From assembly GCA_963663005.2 (NCBI GenBank), contig CAXXHH010000014.1, positions 124,001-188,000 on the forward strand: a DNA stretch of 64,000 bases, written 5' to 3'. Position numbers and translations under genes: made by a program. A model generated the notes under the pieces. It was given only the letters and a program-made list of their open reading frames with translations. It was not told where the DNA came from and did no database searches. Position 1 is the first letter of the stretch. The number at the start of each line of letters is the position of its first letter. Below, piece after piece: positions 44,780-53,665 of this stretch. Origin of the DNA: CAINVV01 sp963663005. GTDB taxonomy: Bacteria > Bacteroidota > Bacteroidia > Bacteroidales > Prolixibacteraceae.

Positions 44780-45691
44780 CTAATTCTGAGATCTGTACTC
44801 GTTGGGAGTCAATCCAGTTACCGATTTAAACAGCCGGGTAAAATGCTGCGGATATTTGAAACCCAATTCATACGCGATTTCATTCACCGTTTTATCGGTA
44901 TTGAATGCCTTGGTTTTGGCCACGTCAATTATCTTGTCATGAATATATTCCTTGGCTGATTTACCTGTTTCCCTTTTAATTAGATCGCCAAAATAGTTGG
45001 GCGACAGATGAAGCTCTTCAGCAAAATATGCCACGGAAGGCAATCCAATAATATTGGGTCTGTCTGACGAAAAATAACTATTCAAAAGTTCTTCGAATTT
45101 TTCTAAGACTCCCTTATTCACATTATCTCTGGTGATAAACTGGCGGTCATAAAACCGCTCGCAATAATTCAGGAATAATTCGATGTTTGACGCGATGAGT
45201 TTTTTGCTGTGTTTATCGATGTTTTGCTCTAGTTCGTATTCAATTTTCGAGAAGCAATCCAGAACTATCTGTCTTTCACGATCCGACAGATGCAGTGCTT
45301 CGTTGGAATTATAGCTGAAAAAATTATAGTCGTCGATGCTTTTGGCGAGAGAAGTTCCCCGAATGAGATCGCGGTGAAACACTAACGCATAGCCTTTCGG
45401 CTGATACACTTGTCCGTCAGTTTCGACCACAGTCAATTGTCCCGGCGCCACAAAAACCAATGTACCTTCCTGGTAATCGTAGTAATTGCGGCCATACTTA
45501 ATGTCACAGCCTTTAAAATCCTTCAGAAAAATGCAATACATTCCATACAAAATTTTGACACTCTTCTGACCATCCCATGATCTGGGATTCGCTTTTGAAA
45601 AGTCGACAACACTGACTAACGGGTGCAGCGTTTCTTGATTGTTCAAGGCATTGTACTCTGCGACGGAATCAAATCTGAAAATCTTTTCCAT
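44780..45691 (-). CDS. AraC-family transcriptional regulator
   Basis: A 303-residue regulator with an N-terminal cupin-like sensing domain (GTLVFVAPGQLTVVETDGQVYQPKGYALVFHRDLI) and a C-terminal double helix-turn-helix: YFAEELHLSPNYFGDLIKRETGKSAKEYIHDKIIDVAK then VNEIAYELGFKYPQHFTRLFKSVTGLTPNEYR. It is divergent from the PQQ-propeller gene at 45928, which could be its target. Confidence 0.92.
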   Translation of the reverse strand: MEKIFRFDSVAEYNALNNQETLHPLVSVVDFSKANPRSWDGQKSVKILYGMYCIFLKDFKGCDIKYGRNYYDYQEGTLVFVAPGQLTVVETDGQVYQPKGYALVFHRDLIRGTSLAKSIDDYNFFSYNSNEALHLSDRERQIVLDCFSKIEYELEQNIDKHSKKLIASNIELFLNYCERFYDRQFITRDNVNKGVLEKFEELLNSYFSSDRPNIIGLPSVAYFAEELHLSPNYFGDLIKRETGKSAKEYIHDKIIDVAKTKAFNTDKTVNEIAYELGFKYPQHFTRLFKSVTGLTPNEYRSQN

Positions 45692-45818
45692 TTCTGTAAT
45701 TGTTTTTCTGAAACAAATTTAATCATTCCAACATTGCTGCGATGCTACCAATCGTCGGATCAGTGAAATTGGTAGTAGAAGCAGTAATCTGTATACCAAT
45801 GCCTTCATTGTTTGGTTT

Positions 45819-45826
45819 TACCTTTG
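45819..45826 (+). promoter_or_regulatory. Possible -7 element for the PQQ-propeller gene
   Basis: TACCTTTG fits TAnnTTTG about 100 bases before the ATG at 45928. No clear -33. Apart from this the 236-base gap 45692-45927 shows no gene. Confidence 0.4.
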
Positions 45827-45927
45827 TAGTATGAAAAATTGCATCAAAATGGGAAATAGAATAGTATGCATGAATTCGAAGGTAAAAGCACTCATAGAAA
45901 TTATTTAAGCAACCTAAAAAACACAAA

Positions 45928-47298
45928 ATGAAAATCAAACTAAATCTTATTTCCATCTTACTGCTATTTATCTGTGTTAACAATGTAATGGCTCAAGATT
46001 GGCCTCAGTATCTTGGACCAGAAAGAAACAGTACTTCTCCTCAAAAAAATCTGCTTCGAACCTGGCCTGCAGAAGGACCTGAAGTGCTTTGGACAGCTGA
46101 AGTCGGAATCGGGTTTGGCGGTCCGGTAGTTAAAGATGGGAAAGCCTATTTGCTGGACCGTGACGACGAGTACGGTGATTATATGAGATGTTTTGATATG
46201 AAAACCGGAGCTGAATTATGGAAATATGGTTATAAAGCGCCGGGACGAGTAGAATTTCCCGGATCAAGAAGCGTCCCGGTAGTTGATGACAGCCATGTTT
46301 ATTCATGTGGCAACAATGGAGACTTATATTGCTTTGACATTACTACTCACCAGCCTGTTTGGAACAAAAATATCTGGACTGACTTTGGTGGGGAACCTGC
46401 CAGTAAGGCGGAAGGTGGATTCAGTGGTTTGGCAGGTGAGGGCAAATTCCCGATGTGGGCTATTGCACAATGCCCGCTGATCTATGGCAACCTATTAATT
46501 ATTGCATCACAGGCACCTCAGGCCGGAGTTGTGGCCTATAATAAACTAAACGGAGAAGTTGTGTGGAAAACAGCTTCCCTGGGAAATTTGGGTTACGTTA
46601 GCCCGGCAATTGTAAAAATCGACGGCGAAGATCAGATTGTAATGGTCACAGCATCCAGTGGCGGTTGGGGTGGCGGTGCTCAGTCGCCGAGTAATATTGT
46701 TGGTATTGACCGACAGAATGGAAATGTACTTTGGAGCTATAAAAACTGGAGTTGCTGGATTCCTTCATCAAGTGCCTTTGATGCAGGTGAAAATAAAATT
46801 TTGATCATCGGTGGATACCGTGCAGGTTCGGCAATGATCCAAATTGAAAAAAGCAATGGAAACTATTCCGTGAAAGAACTCTTTAAAACGGAGGAATTTG
46901 GTGATCACACAAAACCGCCTCTATATCACAATGGATATTTCTATGCACAATATACCACAAATGAACGCCGTGATGGACTGGTATGCATGAGTAAAGACGG
47001 ACAAATAATGTGGAAAACGAAGAGAGAACCGTCATTTAGTAAAGGAAGCATGATTTTGGCGGATGGTCTGATATTGGCGACAGATGGAGAAACCAAACTT
47101 TACCTGATAGAACCAGATCCGACAGCATTCAAACCAATATCTTCCGCAAGCATTTTAAAAGAAAGTGGAATCACGGGCAATGAGCGGATTATAAATATGG
47201 TGGGAACAAATCAAAACTGGGCTCCGATTGCTCTTGCTGACGGAAAACTCCTCATCAAAAGTCAAAAGCGGCTAATGTGCGTGAAAGTCGCGCAGTGA
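45928..47298 (+). CDS. Secreted PQQ-like beta-propeller protein
   Basis: A 456-residue exported protein with signal peptide (LISILLLFICVNNVMAQ) and then DWPQYLGPERNSTSPQ, a common start of this group. It has repeated PQQ-like blades: GKAYLLDRDDEYGDYMRCFDMKTGAELWKY, SHVYSCGNNGDLYCFDITTHQPVWNKN, NPVWKT-type NGEVVWKTASLGNLGYVS and IVGIDRQNGNVLWSYK. Catalytic PQQ-binding residues of dehydrogenases are not obvious, so it is probably a binding or scaffold propeller. Confidence 0.88.
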   Translation: MKIKLNLISILLLFICVNNVMAQDWPQYLGPERNSTSPQKNLLRTWPAEGPEVLWTAEVGIGFGGPVVKDGKAYLLDRDDEYGDYMRCFDMKTGAELWKYGYKAPGRVEFPGSRSVPVVDDSHVYSCGNNGDLYCFDITTHQPVWNKNIWTDFGGEPASKAEGGFSGLAGEGKFPMWAIAQCPLIYGNLLIIASQAPQAGVVAYNKLNGEVVWKTASLGNLGYVSPAIVKIDGEDQIVMVTASSGGWGGGAQSPSNIVGIDRQNGNVLWSYKNWSCWIPSSSAFDAGENKILIIGGYRAGSAMIQIEKSNGNYSVKELFKTEEFGDHTKPPLYHNGYFYAQYTTNERRDGLVCMSKDGQIMWKTKREPSFSKGSMILADGLILATDGETKLYLIEPDPTAFKPISSASILKESGITGNERIINMVGTNQNWAPIALADGKLLIKSQKRLMCVKVAQ

Positions 47299-47300
47299 TC

Positions 47301-47343
47301 AAAAAAAGCCGCAGCAAATACTTGATTTACTGCGGCTTTTCCT
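47301..47343. terminator. Bidirectional terminator between PQQ-propeller and dnaK
   Basis: AAAAGCCGCAG / CTGCGGCTTTT forms an 11 bp stem with a 15-base loop. There is an A-run on the left and a T-run on the right, so it can end both convergent genes. Confidence 0.88.
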
Positions 47344-47376
47344 ATTTTTGATTAATCGGATTTAACCGACTTTAGA

Positions 47377-49290
47377 TTACTTTACTTCTTCGAAGTCGAC
47401 ATCGGTTACTTCGCCGTCACCTTTGCCACTTTTTTGCTGAGAACCCTGCCCTTCGTTGGGGGCTCCTTGCGGACCGCCTTGTTGGGCATTTGCTGCGTTA
47501 TACATTTCCTGAGATGCAGCCTGGAAGACCGTATTCAGTTCATTTGTTGCCGCATCGATCGCATTGAAATCTTTATTTTTATGAGCCTCCTTCAGATTGT
47601 GCAAGGCAGTTTCGATAGGGACTTTCTTATCTGCGGGTAATTTATCGCCCATCTCTTTCATCTGCTTTTCCGTTTGGAAGATCAACGAATCGGCATGATT
47701 AAGTTTTTCAACCTGCTCTTTTGCTTGTTTGTCGGTCTCCGCATTGGCGGCAGCTTCCTCTTTCATCCGTTTGATTTCATCGTCGCTCAGACCAGAAGAT
47801 GCCTCGATACGAATCGATTGCTCTTTGTTGGTGGCTTTGTCTTTGGCAGTCACGTGCAGGATGCCATTTGCATCGATATCGAAGGAAACCTCAATCTGAG
47901 GAATTCCACGTTGTGCAGGTGGTAGTCCGTCGAGGTGAAATTTACCGATTGTCTTATTACCGGCAGCCATTGGGCGCTCACCCTGAAGAACATGAATTTC
48001 AACAGAAGGCTGATTATCTGAGGCCGTTGTGAATGTTTCCGATTTCTTTGTAGGAATGGTTGTGTTGGACTCAATCAGACGTGTCATTACGCCACCCATT
48101 GTCTCGATACCTAGCGAAAGTGGTGTAACATCGAGTAAGAGAACATCCTTCACTTCACCCGTAAGGACACCTCCCTGAATAGCAGCGCCAACGGCTACTA
48201 CCTCGTCAGGATTTACACCCTTAGACGGCGTTCTGCCAAAAAGTTGCTGAACCTTATCCTGAATCGCCGGAATACGGGTAGAACCTCCAACCAAAATAAC
48301 TTCATCAATATCGCTGATTGTTAATCCGGCATTTTTTACGGCCTTACGACAAGGCTCAATAGTTGCATTGATCAATGAATCAGCAAGTTTCTCGAATTGA
48401 GCGCGTGTAAGAGTTTTAACCAGGTGTTTTGGAATTCCATTCACCGGCATGATATAGGGCAGATTGATCTCTGTTTGGGTAGAACTTGAAAGCTCAACTT
48501 TGGCCTTTTCAGCAGCTTCTTTCAGACGTTGCAATGCCATCGGGTCTTTGCGCAGGTCGATGCCTTCGTCAGATTTGAATTGCTCAGCAAGCCAATCGAT
48601 GATCACCTGATCAAAATCGTCACCTCCAAGGTGTGTATCACCGTCGGTGGATTTAACTTCGAATACACCCTCACCCAATTCCAGGATCGAGATATCAAAA
48701 GTTCCGCCACCAAGGTCGAACACAGCAATTTTCATATCCTTGTGCATCTTATCGAGGCCATATGCCAATGATGCAGCGGTAGGTTCGTTGATAATACGAC
48801 GCACTTTCAGTCCGGCAATTTCGCCAGCCTCTTTGGTCGCCTGACGTTGGGAATCATTAAAATAGGCTGGAACCGTGATAACGGCCTCTGTAACTTCCTG
48901 ACCCAAATAATCCTCGGCAGTTTTCTTCATTTTTTGAAGAACCATAGCCGAAATCTCTTGCGGAGAATAAAAACGATCATCAATTTTTACACGTGGCGTG
49001 TTGTTATCACCTTGAATAACGGCAAAAGGAACTCTGCCAATTTCTTTGGAGACTTGATTATATGTTTCGCCCATGAAACGTTTGATAGACGAGATCGTTT
49101 TGGTCGGATTTGTGATTGCCTGGCGTTTGGCCGGGTCACCTACTTTACGCTCACCATTGTCGACAAAGGCAACAATAGAAGGAGTTGTGCGTTTACCTTC
49201 ACTATTGGGGATTACAACAGGTTCGTTGCCCTCCATGACGGCAACACAGGAGTTGGTTGTCCCTAAGTCAATTCCAATAATTTTTCCCAT
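47377..49290 (-). CDS. dnaK: Chaperone DnaK (Hsp70)
   Basis: A 637-residue Hsp70. The nucleotide domain starts with GIDLGTTNSCVAVMEG and has AVITVPAYFNDSQRQATKEAG, IINEPTAASLAYG, VFDLGGGTFDISILE and VILVGGSTRIP. The substrate domain has LLDVTPLSLGIETMGG, and the lid ends with the conserved acidic tail EVTDVDFEEVK. No dnaJ or grpE is adjacent. Two inverted repeats lie in its upstream region. Confidence 0.97.
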   Translation of the reverse strand: MGKIIGIDLGTTNSCVAVMEGNEPVVIPNSEGKRTTPSIVAFVDNGERKVGDPAKRQAITNPTKTISSIKRFMGETYNQVSKEIGRVPFAVIQGDNNTPRVKIDDRFYSPQEISAMVLQKMKKTAEDYLGQEVTEAVITVPAYFNDSQRQATKEAGEIAGLKVRRIINEPTAASLAYGLDKMHKDMKIAVFDLGGGTFDISILELGEGVFEVKSTDGDTHLGGDDFDQVIIDWLAEQFKSDEGIDLRKDPMALQRLKEAAEKAKVELSSSTQTEINLPYIMPVNGIPKHLVKTLTRAQFEKLADSLINATIEPCRKAVKNAGLTISDIDEVILVGGSTRIPAIQDKVQQLFGRTPSKGVNPDEVVAVGAAIQGGVLTGEVKDVLLLDVTPLSLGIETMGGVMTRLIESNTTIPTKKSETFTTASDNQPSVEIHVLQGERPMAAGNKTIGKFHLDGLPPAQRGIPQIEVSFDIDANGILHVTAKDKATNKEQSIRIEASSGLSDDEIKRMKEEAAANAETDKQAKEQVEKLNHADSLIFQTEKQMKEMGDKLPADKKVPIETALHNLKEAHKNKDFNAIDAATNELNTVFQAASQEMYNAANAQQGGPQGAPNEGQGSQQKSGKGDGEVTDVDFEEVK

Positions 49291-49361
49291 TTTATTCTGT
49301 ATTTACTATTAATATATTTTGATCTAATTTCAATCTTGTACATCCTTTCAAACAATCTTTA

Positions 49362-49379
49362 TGCCAATCCTGATTGGCA
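49362..49379. promoter_or_regulatory. 18-base palindrome in the dnaK leader
   Basis: TGCCAATC-CT-GATTGGCA is a perfect palindrome about 70 bases before the dnaK ATG and downstream of the predicted promoter, so it would lie in the 5' UTR. It could be an operator or an RNA hairpin. Confidence 0.5.
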
Positions 49380-49413
49380 GCAAATTTTTGAAGATTTTGA
49401 AGATAACAGTTCC

Positions 49414-49446
49414 CAAAGATAGACTTGGGTGTCACTATTTGTGACA
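49414..49446 (-). promoter_or_regulatory. dnaK -7 element with an overlapping inverted-repeat operator candidate
   Basis: On the minus strand TATCTTTG (49414-49421) matches the -7 consensus. Nine bases upstream lies TGTCAC-TATTT-GTGACA (49430-49446), a perfect inverted repeat covering the -33 region. It does not match the CIRCE element. Confidence 0.5.
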
Positions 49447-49586
49447 AAACGACAGAGCCATAGGAGGAAGAAGGCACTTTTGGCATTTTTATAAGCGGCA
49501 TGCAGGATGCCGGACTGGTAGGCCCCAACCCGGTATTCCAATCCAAAAAATATATCCGGGAAGCCGCTATTATTTCAATTATTCGA

Positions 49587-49594
49587 TATCTTTG
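49587..49594 (+). promoter_or_regulatory. -7 element for the DUF5009 gene
   Basis: TATCTTTG matches the -7 consensus 39 bases before the ATG at 49634. The gap 49291-49633 thus holds back-to-back promoters for dnaK and this gene, and no coding sequence that I can support. Confidence 0.5.
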
Positions 49595-49633
49595 AAGGGG
49601 TTTACTACTAAATAACATTAACATTTCAACAAA

Positions 49634-50779
49634 ATGCAAAATCAAATTCGAATGGAAAAGCAGAAAGAACGACTGGCATCTTTGGATGTGTTACGGGGTT
49701 TCGACATGTTTTGGATTATTGGCGGCGGCAGTCTCATCGTAGCACTGTCAAAAGCGCTGGACTGGGGTTGGCTCAACGTGGTTGCCGAACAGATGGAACA
49801 TGTTCCGTGGAACGGCTTTCACTTTGAAGACTTGATCTTTCCACTATTTATGTTCATCTCGGGTGTTGCCATTCCATATGCCATCACCGCAAAAATCGAG
49901 AATGGAGCCGACAAATTCGCGATGTTCAAAAAAGCAGCGATGCGCGGGTTAATTCTTATTCTATTTGGGATTATCTACAATGGTATGCTTCGCAGGAGTC
50001 TTGTCTTATCCAACATCCGTATTCCAAGTGTCCTGGGTCAGATTGGTTTTGCCTATTTCTTTGCAGCCACGATTGTGATCTATACAAAAAACATGAAATC
50101 CAGAATATTCTGGCTGGCAGGAATTCTCACTTCGATTGCTATAATTCAGTTATTCATACCGGCGCCCGGACAGGTGGCTGGCGCGCTTGACCCGGTTAAT
50201 GGAATCAATGCTTATCTGGACAGACTTATTATCCCAGGCAGACTTCATGGTAAGACATTCGATCCGGAAGGATTTTTGTGCTGTGTATCCGCGATTTCTG
50301 TGACACTGATGGGTGCCCTGGCCGGCGGAATTCTGCGTGATGGAACGCCCGCCTCTGCTAAAAAAGCTACTACGCTGGCAATCACTGGAGCAGCGATAGT
50401 GGTTGTAGCACTGTTACTTTCCACTTTTTACCCGATCATTAAGGCGGCCTGGACAGTACCTTTCAACATGCTCACCTCAGGAATCAGCTTCCTGTTGCTG
50501 TCACTATTTTATTTTGCAATCGACGTAAAAGACTGGACTTCACCAACCAAAAACTGGGGAATTGGAGCCAAGAAGGCGTTCTTTTTCAAAGTCATCGGGA
50601 TGAACTCGATCACCATCTATCTCGGAAGCGCAATCTTCGATTTTCGCGATGCATCCAGCTTTTTTACCGGATTCCTTGAGCCCGCCCTGGGAGGCTGGAT
50701 CGTTGTTTTAGGAGCGATTATCCTGGAATGGCTCGTTCTTTATTCGTTCTACAAGAAGAACGTTTTCCTGAAAGTCTAA
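49634..50779 (+). CDS. DUF5009 / HGSNAT-like membrane acyltransferase
   Basis: A 381-residue protein with about ten membrane helices. The N-terminus has the family signature RLASLDVLRGFDMFWIIGGG and later FEDLIFPLFMFISGVAIPYA with the likely catalytic region, then GVIYNG-like LILFGIIYNGMLR. It is related to heparan-alpha-glucosaminide N-acetyltransferase, which passes acetyl groups across the membrane to sugars. The substrate here is unknown. A second Met at residue 7 could be the start. Confidence 0.85.
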   Translation: MQNQIRMEKQKERLASLDVLRGFDMFWIIGGGSLIVALSKALDWGWLNVVAEQMEHVPWNGFHFEDLIFPLFMFISGVAIPYAITAKIENGADKFAMFKKAAMRGLILILFGIIYNGMLRRSLVLSNIRIPSVLGQIGFAYFFAATIVIYTKNMKSRIFWLAGILTSIAIIQLFIPAPGQVAGALDPVNGINAYLDRLIIPGRLHGKTFDPEGFLCCVSAISVTLMGALAGGILRDGTPASAKKATTLAITGAAIVVVALLLSTFYPIIKAAWTVPFNMLTSGISFLLLSLFYFAIDVKDWTSPTKNWGIGAKKAFFFKVIGMNSITIYLGSAIFDFRDASSFFTGFLEPALGGWIVVLGAIILEWLVLYSFYKKNVFLKV

Positions 50780-50784
50780 GAACA

Positions 50785-50873
50785 AAGTTGAAAGTGAAAA
50801 ATGAATAGTTAAAAGTGGAAAGTTAAGTTTATCTCAACTCTCCACTTTTAACTTTCCACTCTCAACTTTCATC
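50785..50873. repeat. Purine-rich long inverted repeat, second copy
   Basis: The left arm is a chain of AAAGTTGAAAGTG and GTTAAAAGTGGAAAG words; the right arm reads CTCAACTCTCCACTTTTAAC and CTTTCCACTCTCAACTTTC, approximately its reverse complement, with a short centre near 50830. It is the same class as 20323-20430 and has the same setting: after a plus-strand gene and just before a TAnnTTTG promoter. Confidence 0.75.
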
Positions 50874-50884
50874 TCTTTCTTCCC

Positions 50885-50892
50885 TATCTTTG
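50885..50892 (+). promoter_or_regulatory. -7 promoter element of panB
   Basis: TATCTTTG matches the consensus 21 bases before the panB ATG. This also explains why the in-frame TTG at 50890 is not the start: it is part of the promoter. Confidence 0.6.
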
Positions 50893-50913
50893 CGGAAATT
50901 TAAATTTACCATT

Positions 50914-51732
50914 ATGTCTGTGCACAAAGAAATCAAAAGGGTAACGACTCATGTACTTTCGGAGATGAAATTACATGGTGAAAAAATTTCCATGCTTACC
51001 GCTTATGATTATAGTTTGGCCAAACTTGTAGACCAGGCCGGTATTGACGTTATCCTTGTCGGGGATTCAGCTGCCAATGTCATGGCAGGACATGAAACGA
51101 CGTTGCCTATCACCCTGGATCAGATGATCTATCATGGTAAATCAGTCGTAAAAGGGGTTACACGTTGTTTGGTTGTTGTTGATATGCCTTTTGGAACATA
51201 TCAGGGCAACTCACTCGAGGCGCTGAACTCTGCCATCAAAATCATGAAAATTACCCATGCCGATGCCGTAAAACTGGAAGGCGGAAGCGAAGTAATTGAA
51301 TCCGTCCAGCGGATTTTGTCAGCAGGAATTCCGGTTATGGGACATCTTGGTCTCATGCCTCAATCGATAAACCGGTATGGAACGTATGTCGTCCGGGCCA
51401 AGGAACAGGTGGAAGCCGACAAATTGATGAGGGATGCCAAACTACTCGAGGAGGCTGGCTGTTTCGCCATCGTTCTCGAGAAAATTCCGGCATCTCTGGG
51501 CGCCAAAGTTGCCAAGGAACTCAAGATACCCATAATAGGAATCGGAGCAGGCGGCGGTGTTGACGGCCAGGTGCTTGTCTTGCATGACATGCTTGGACTC
51601 ACTCAGGAGTTCTCCCCAAGATTTCTCCGTCGTTACAGCGACCTCGCCTCCGAGATAAAAGGAGCTGTCGGTAATTATATAACCGACGTTAAATCGGGCG
51701 ATTTCCCAAATCTGAAAGAACAATACGATTAA
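50914..51732 (+). CDS. panB: 3-methyl-2-oxobutanoate hydroxymethyltransferase
   Basis: A 272-residue TIM-barrel enzyme that makes ketopantoate, the first step of pantothenate synthesis, from 2-oxoisovalerate and methylene-THF. Motifs include KISMLTAYDYSLAKLVDQAGIDVILVGDSAANVMAG with the Mg ligands, VVDMPFGTYQG, AVKLEGG, VMGHLGLMPQSIN and IIGIGAGGGVDGQVLVLHDMLG. The start is the ATG at 50914. Confidence 0.96.
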   Translation: MSVHKEIKRVTTHVLSEMKLHGEKISMLTAYDYSLAKLVDQAGIDVILVGDSAANVMAGHETTLPITLDQMIYHGKSVVKGVTRCLVVVDMPFGTYQGNSLEALNSAIKIMKITHADAVKLEGGSEVIESVQRILSAGIPVMGHLGLMPQSINRYGTYVVRAKEQVEADKLMRDAKLLEEAGCFAIVLEKIPASLGAKVAKELKIPIIGIGAGGGVDGQVLVLHDMLGLTQEFSPRFLRRYSDLASEIKGAVGNYITDVKSGDFPNLKEQYD

Positions 51733-51739
51733 TCCGTAC

Positions 51740-51759
51740 GGATGCGTCGTGACGCGTCC
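51740..51759. repeat. GGATGCGTC-GT-GACGCGTCC inverted repeat
   Basis: A palindrome with 9 bp arms (one G-T pair) and a GT loop, in the 35-base gap between panB and the pseudouridine synthase gene. It has the same layout and loop as the copy at 58770-58789. It could stall or end panB transcription, but no T-run follows. Confidence 0.65.
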
Positions 51760-51767
51760 TGATCATC

Positions 51768-52478
51768 ATGACAGATAATATCGAAGTATTATTCGAAGAT
51801 AATCACCTGATTGCTATTAATAAGCGATGCGGGGATATTGTGCAGGGCGACAAGACCGGCGATAAAACCATTGGTGACGACCTGAAAATTTATCTCAAAG
51901 AAAAGTACCACAAACCCGGCAATGTATTTCTGGGAGTAACTCATCGGTTGGATCGGCCCACGAGTGGGGTTCTGCTTTTTGCCCGAACGTCAAAATCCCT
52001 TACCAGGATGAATGAACTTTTCAAAGGCGACGGCTCCATCCAAAAGACATACTGGGCAGTAGTGGATGCCAAACCGGAGCCGGCGGTTGCAACTTTGCAG
52101 CACTGGTTGGTACGGAATGAGAAACAGAACAAATCCTACGCATTTCTCACCGAGCAAAAAGAGTCGAAAAAGGCCTCGCTGACCTATCGGTATCTTGCCT
52201 CCTCCGATAGGTTTCACCTTCTGGAAATTGAACTTCACACCGGTCGGCATCATCAGATCAGGGCGCAACTCGCCACGATCGGACTTCATATCAAAGGCGA
52301 TTTAAAATATGGATTTTCAAGATCGAACAAAGACGGAGGAATTCATTTACACGCCCGGATGATTCGGTTTACGCATCCGGTTACGCATGAGCCGATTAGC
52401 ATAACGGCACCGGTTCCGGACGATCCGGTTTGGAAATATTTCGAGGCAAACGCATTATCGCGTTCATTAGCCAAATAG
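51768..52478 (+). CDS. RluA-family RNA pseudouridine synthase
   Basis: A 236-residue enzyme that isomerises uridine in tRNA or rRNA. The catalytic Asp62 lies in VTHRLDRPTSGVLLFARTSKS. Other family blocks are EDNHLIAINKRCGDIVQGD and LLEIELHTGRHHQIRAQLATIGLHIKGDLKYG. There is no S4 domain, as in the short RluA/RluC-like group. The exact target site cannot be told. Confidence 0.92.
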   Translation: MTDNIEVLFEDNHLIAINKRCGDIVQGDKTGDKTIGDDLKIYLKEKYHKPGNVFLGVTHRLDRPTSGVLLFARTSKSLTRMNELFKGDGSIQKTYWAVVDAKPEPAVATLQHWLVRNEKQNKSYAFLTEQKESKKASLTYRYLASSDRFHLLEIELHTGRHHQIRAQLATIGLHIKGDLKYGFSRSNKDGGIHLHARMIRFTHPVTHEPISITAPVPDDPVWKYFEANALSRSLAK

Positions 52479-52491
52479 GAATCTCCGCGGA

Positions 52492-53532
52492 TTAACTCCT
52501 TCCAACCAGGGAAAAGGTATTCGTTTCGGTTACGCTGTTATATTCGTCCAGCGCTTCAAAAAAAGCAGAAATATTTTCCGCAGGGACATGAGGCGGCAAA
52601 TCGCATCCGGTGGATAGCACAAAATTATCGAACTCTGCTGTCCGGCTTAATAAATTGGAAACATACGCTTTCACCTTTGCTGAAGAAAGCATTTTCATCA
52701 CGCCGACCGGGTCGACATTACCAAGAATCAATTTGTCTTTTGGGCAAGACTTCAACGCCTCGACCATATTAATCGCATTGCCAAAATGATAGGCGTCAGC
52801 ACCAGTATATAACATAGCGTCAGTACAATGCCCATGATTTCCGCAGTTGTGAAGAATTACCATGAAGGAGTCGTCCTGCAAGGCATCGACAATCTGTTTG
52901 ACGTACTCAGACGAAAAAGCAAGGCAATCCTCGTTCGATAAAAGTCCGGCGGCAGGTTCGGCAATTACGACCCCTGAGCAGCCAATATTTTTCAATTCGC
53001 GGCAATAATTGAGAAGAAATTCCGTGCACTTACCTAACAAACAATTTATTGCTTCTGGTTCAATATAACATGCCACCATAATTTCTGACATATCGAACAG
53101 TCGTCCTGCCAACGAAAACGGACCGATAATTCCGGCGAACACGGGCTTATCGAGTGCCCGGGCAACAGTCAGCCGGTTTGCCTTAAGATATTCGGGTATG
53201 CGGCCGGCCTTCAGATCAGGAATTTGCAGTCTGCCGATTTCATCAGCATCATTTAACAATCGTCCAATGATATGCGGCATTTCATCGTCCTGAATCTCGA
53301 GATGAACCCCAAATGCTTCTGCCTCAACGGTCAAATCCATGATAACAGTTGTGGCCGCCGTCGGATAAATCTGACTCAACTTCTCGATTGCCAACGCGTG
53401 AACTTCACCATCCGTAACTGCATCCCCTACCTTTTTCCCAATCATTTCGATGCCAGGATGGGTCATTATCGGGATTGCAATTCGAATTTTACGATCTATC
53501 TGTTGACGTACCCAATTTCTGATATTCATCAT
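52492..53532 (-). CDS. Uroporphyrinogen-decarboxylase-fold methyltransferase (MtaA/CmuA-like)
   Basis: A 346-residue UroD-fold protein. It lacks the heme-pathway context and carries the zinc-site pattern of corrinoid:thiol methyltransferases: His228-x-Cys230 in ILHNCGNHGH and Cys310 in LSTGCDLPPHVPAENI. The spacing is close to that remembered for MtaA. Such enzymes move methyl groups between a corrinoid protein and another acceptor, or act as substrate demethylases. The gene follows a corrinoid-protein gene on the same strand after 133 bases; in CmuA the two are one protein. Confidence 0.88.
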   Translation of the reverse strand: MMNIRNWVRQQIDRKIRIAIPIMTHPGIEMIGKKVGDAVTDGEVHALAIEKLSQIYPTAATTVIMDLTVEAEAFGVHLEIQDDEMPHIIGRLLNDADEIGRLQIPDLKAGRIPEYLKANRLTVARALDKPVFAGIIGPFSLAGRLFDMSEIMVACYIEPEAINCLLGKCTEFLLNYCRELKNIGCSGVVIAEPAAGLLSNEDCLAFSSEYVKQIVDALQDDSFMVILHNCGNHGHCTDAMLYTGADAYHFGNAINMVEALKSCPKDKLILGNVDPVGVMKMLSSAKVKAYVSNLLSRTAEFDNFVLSTGCDLPPHVPAENISAFFEALDEYNSVTETNTFSLVGRS

Positions 53533-53665
53533 TACTAATTGCTATATTATTGATACTATTTTATTTAACTCAACAACCCGACTTCAGGTTAAGCGCACAC
53601 AAGGACTGAACCAGAAATTCATGGTTCATTTATGAATGTCAAATCATAAAATCCGAGTTGCTGCG

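Noticed and set aside
45723..45983. An 86-codon minus-strand frame between the AraC and PQQ-propeller genes
   Set aside because: It overlaps the start of the PQQ gene, has no family resemblance, and covers the likely promoter region.
49280..49450. CIRCE/HrcA operator upstream of dnaK
   Set aside because: The TTAGCACTC-N9-GAGTGCTAA pattern is absent; the inverted repeats present have different sequence and spacing.
49292..49645. A 117-codon minus-strand frame between dnaK and the DUF5009 gene
   Set aside because: It runs through both promoters and palindromes and has no protein features.
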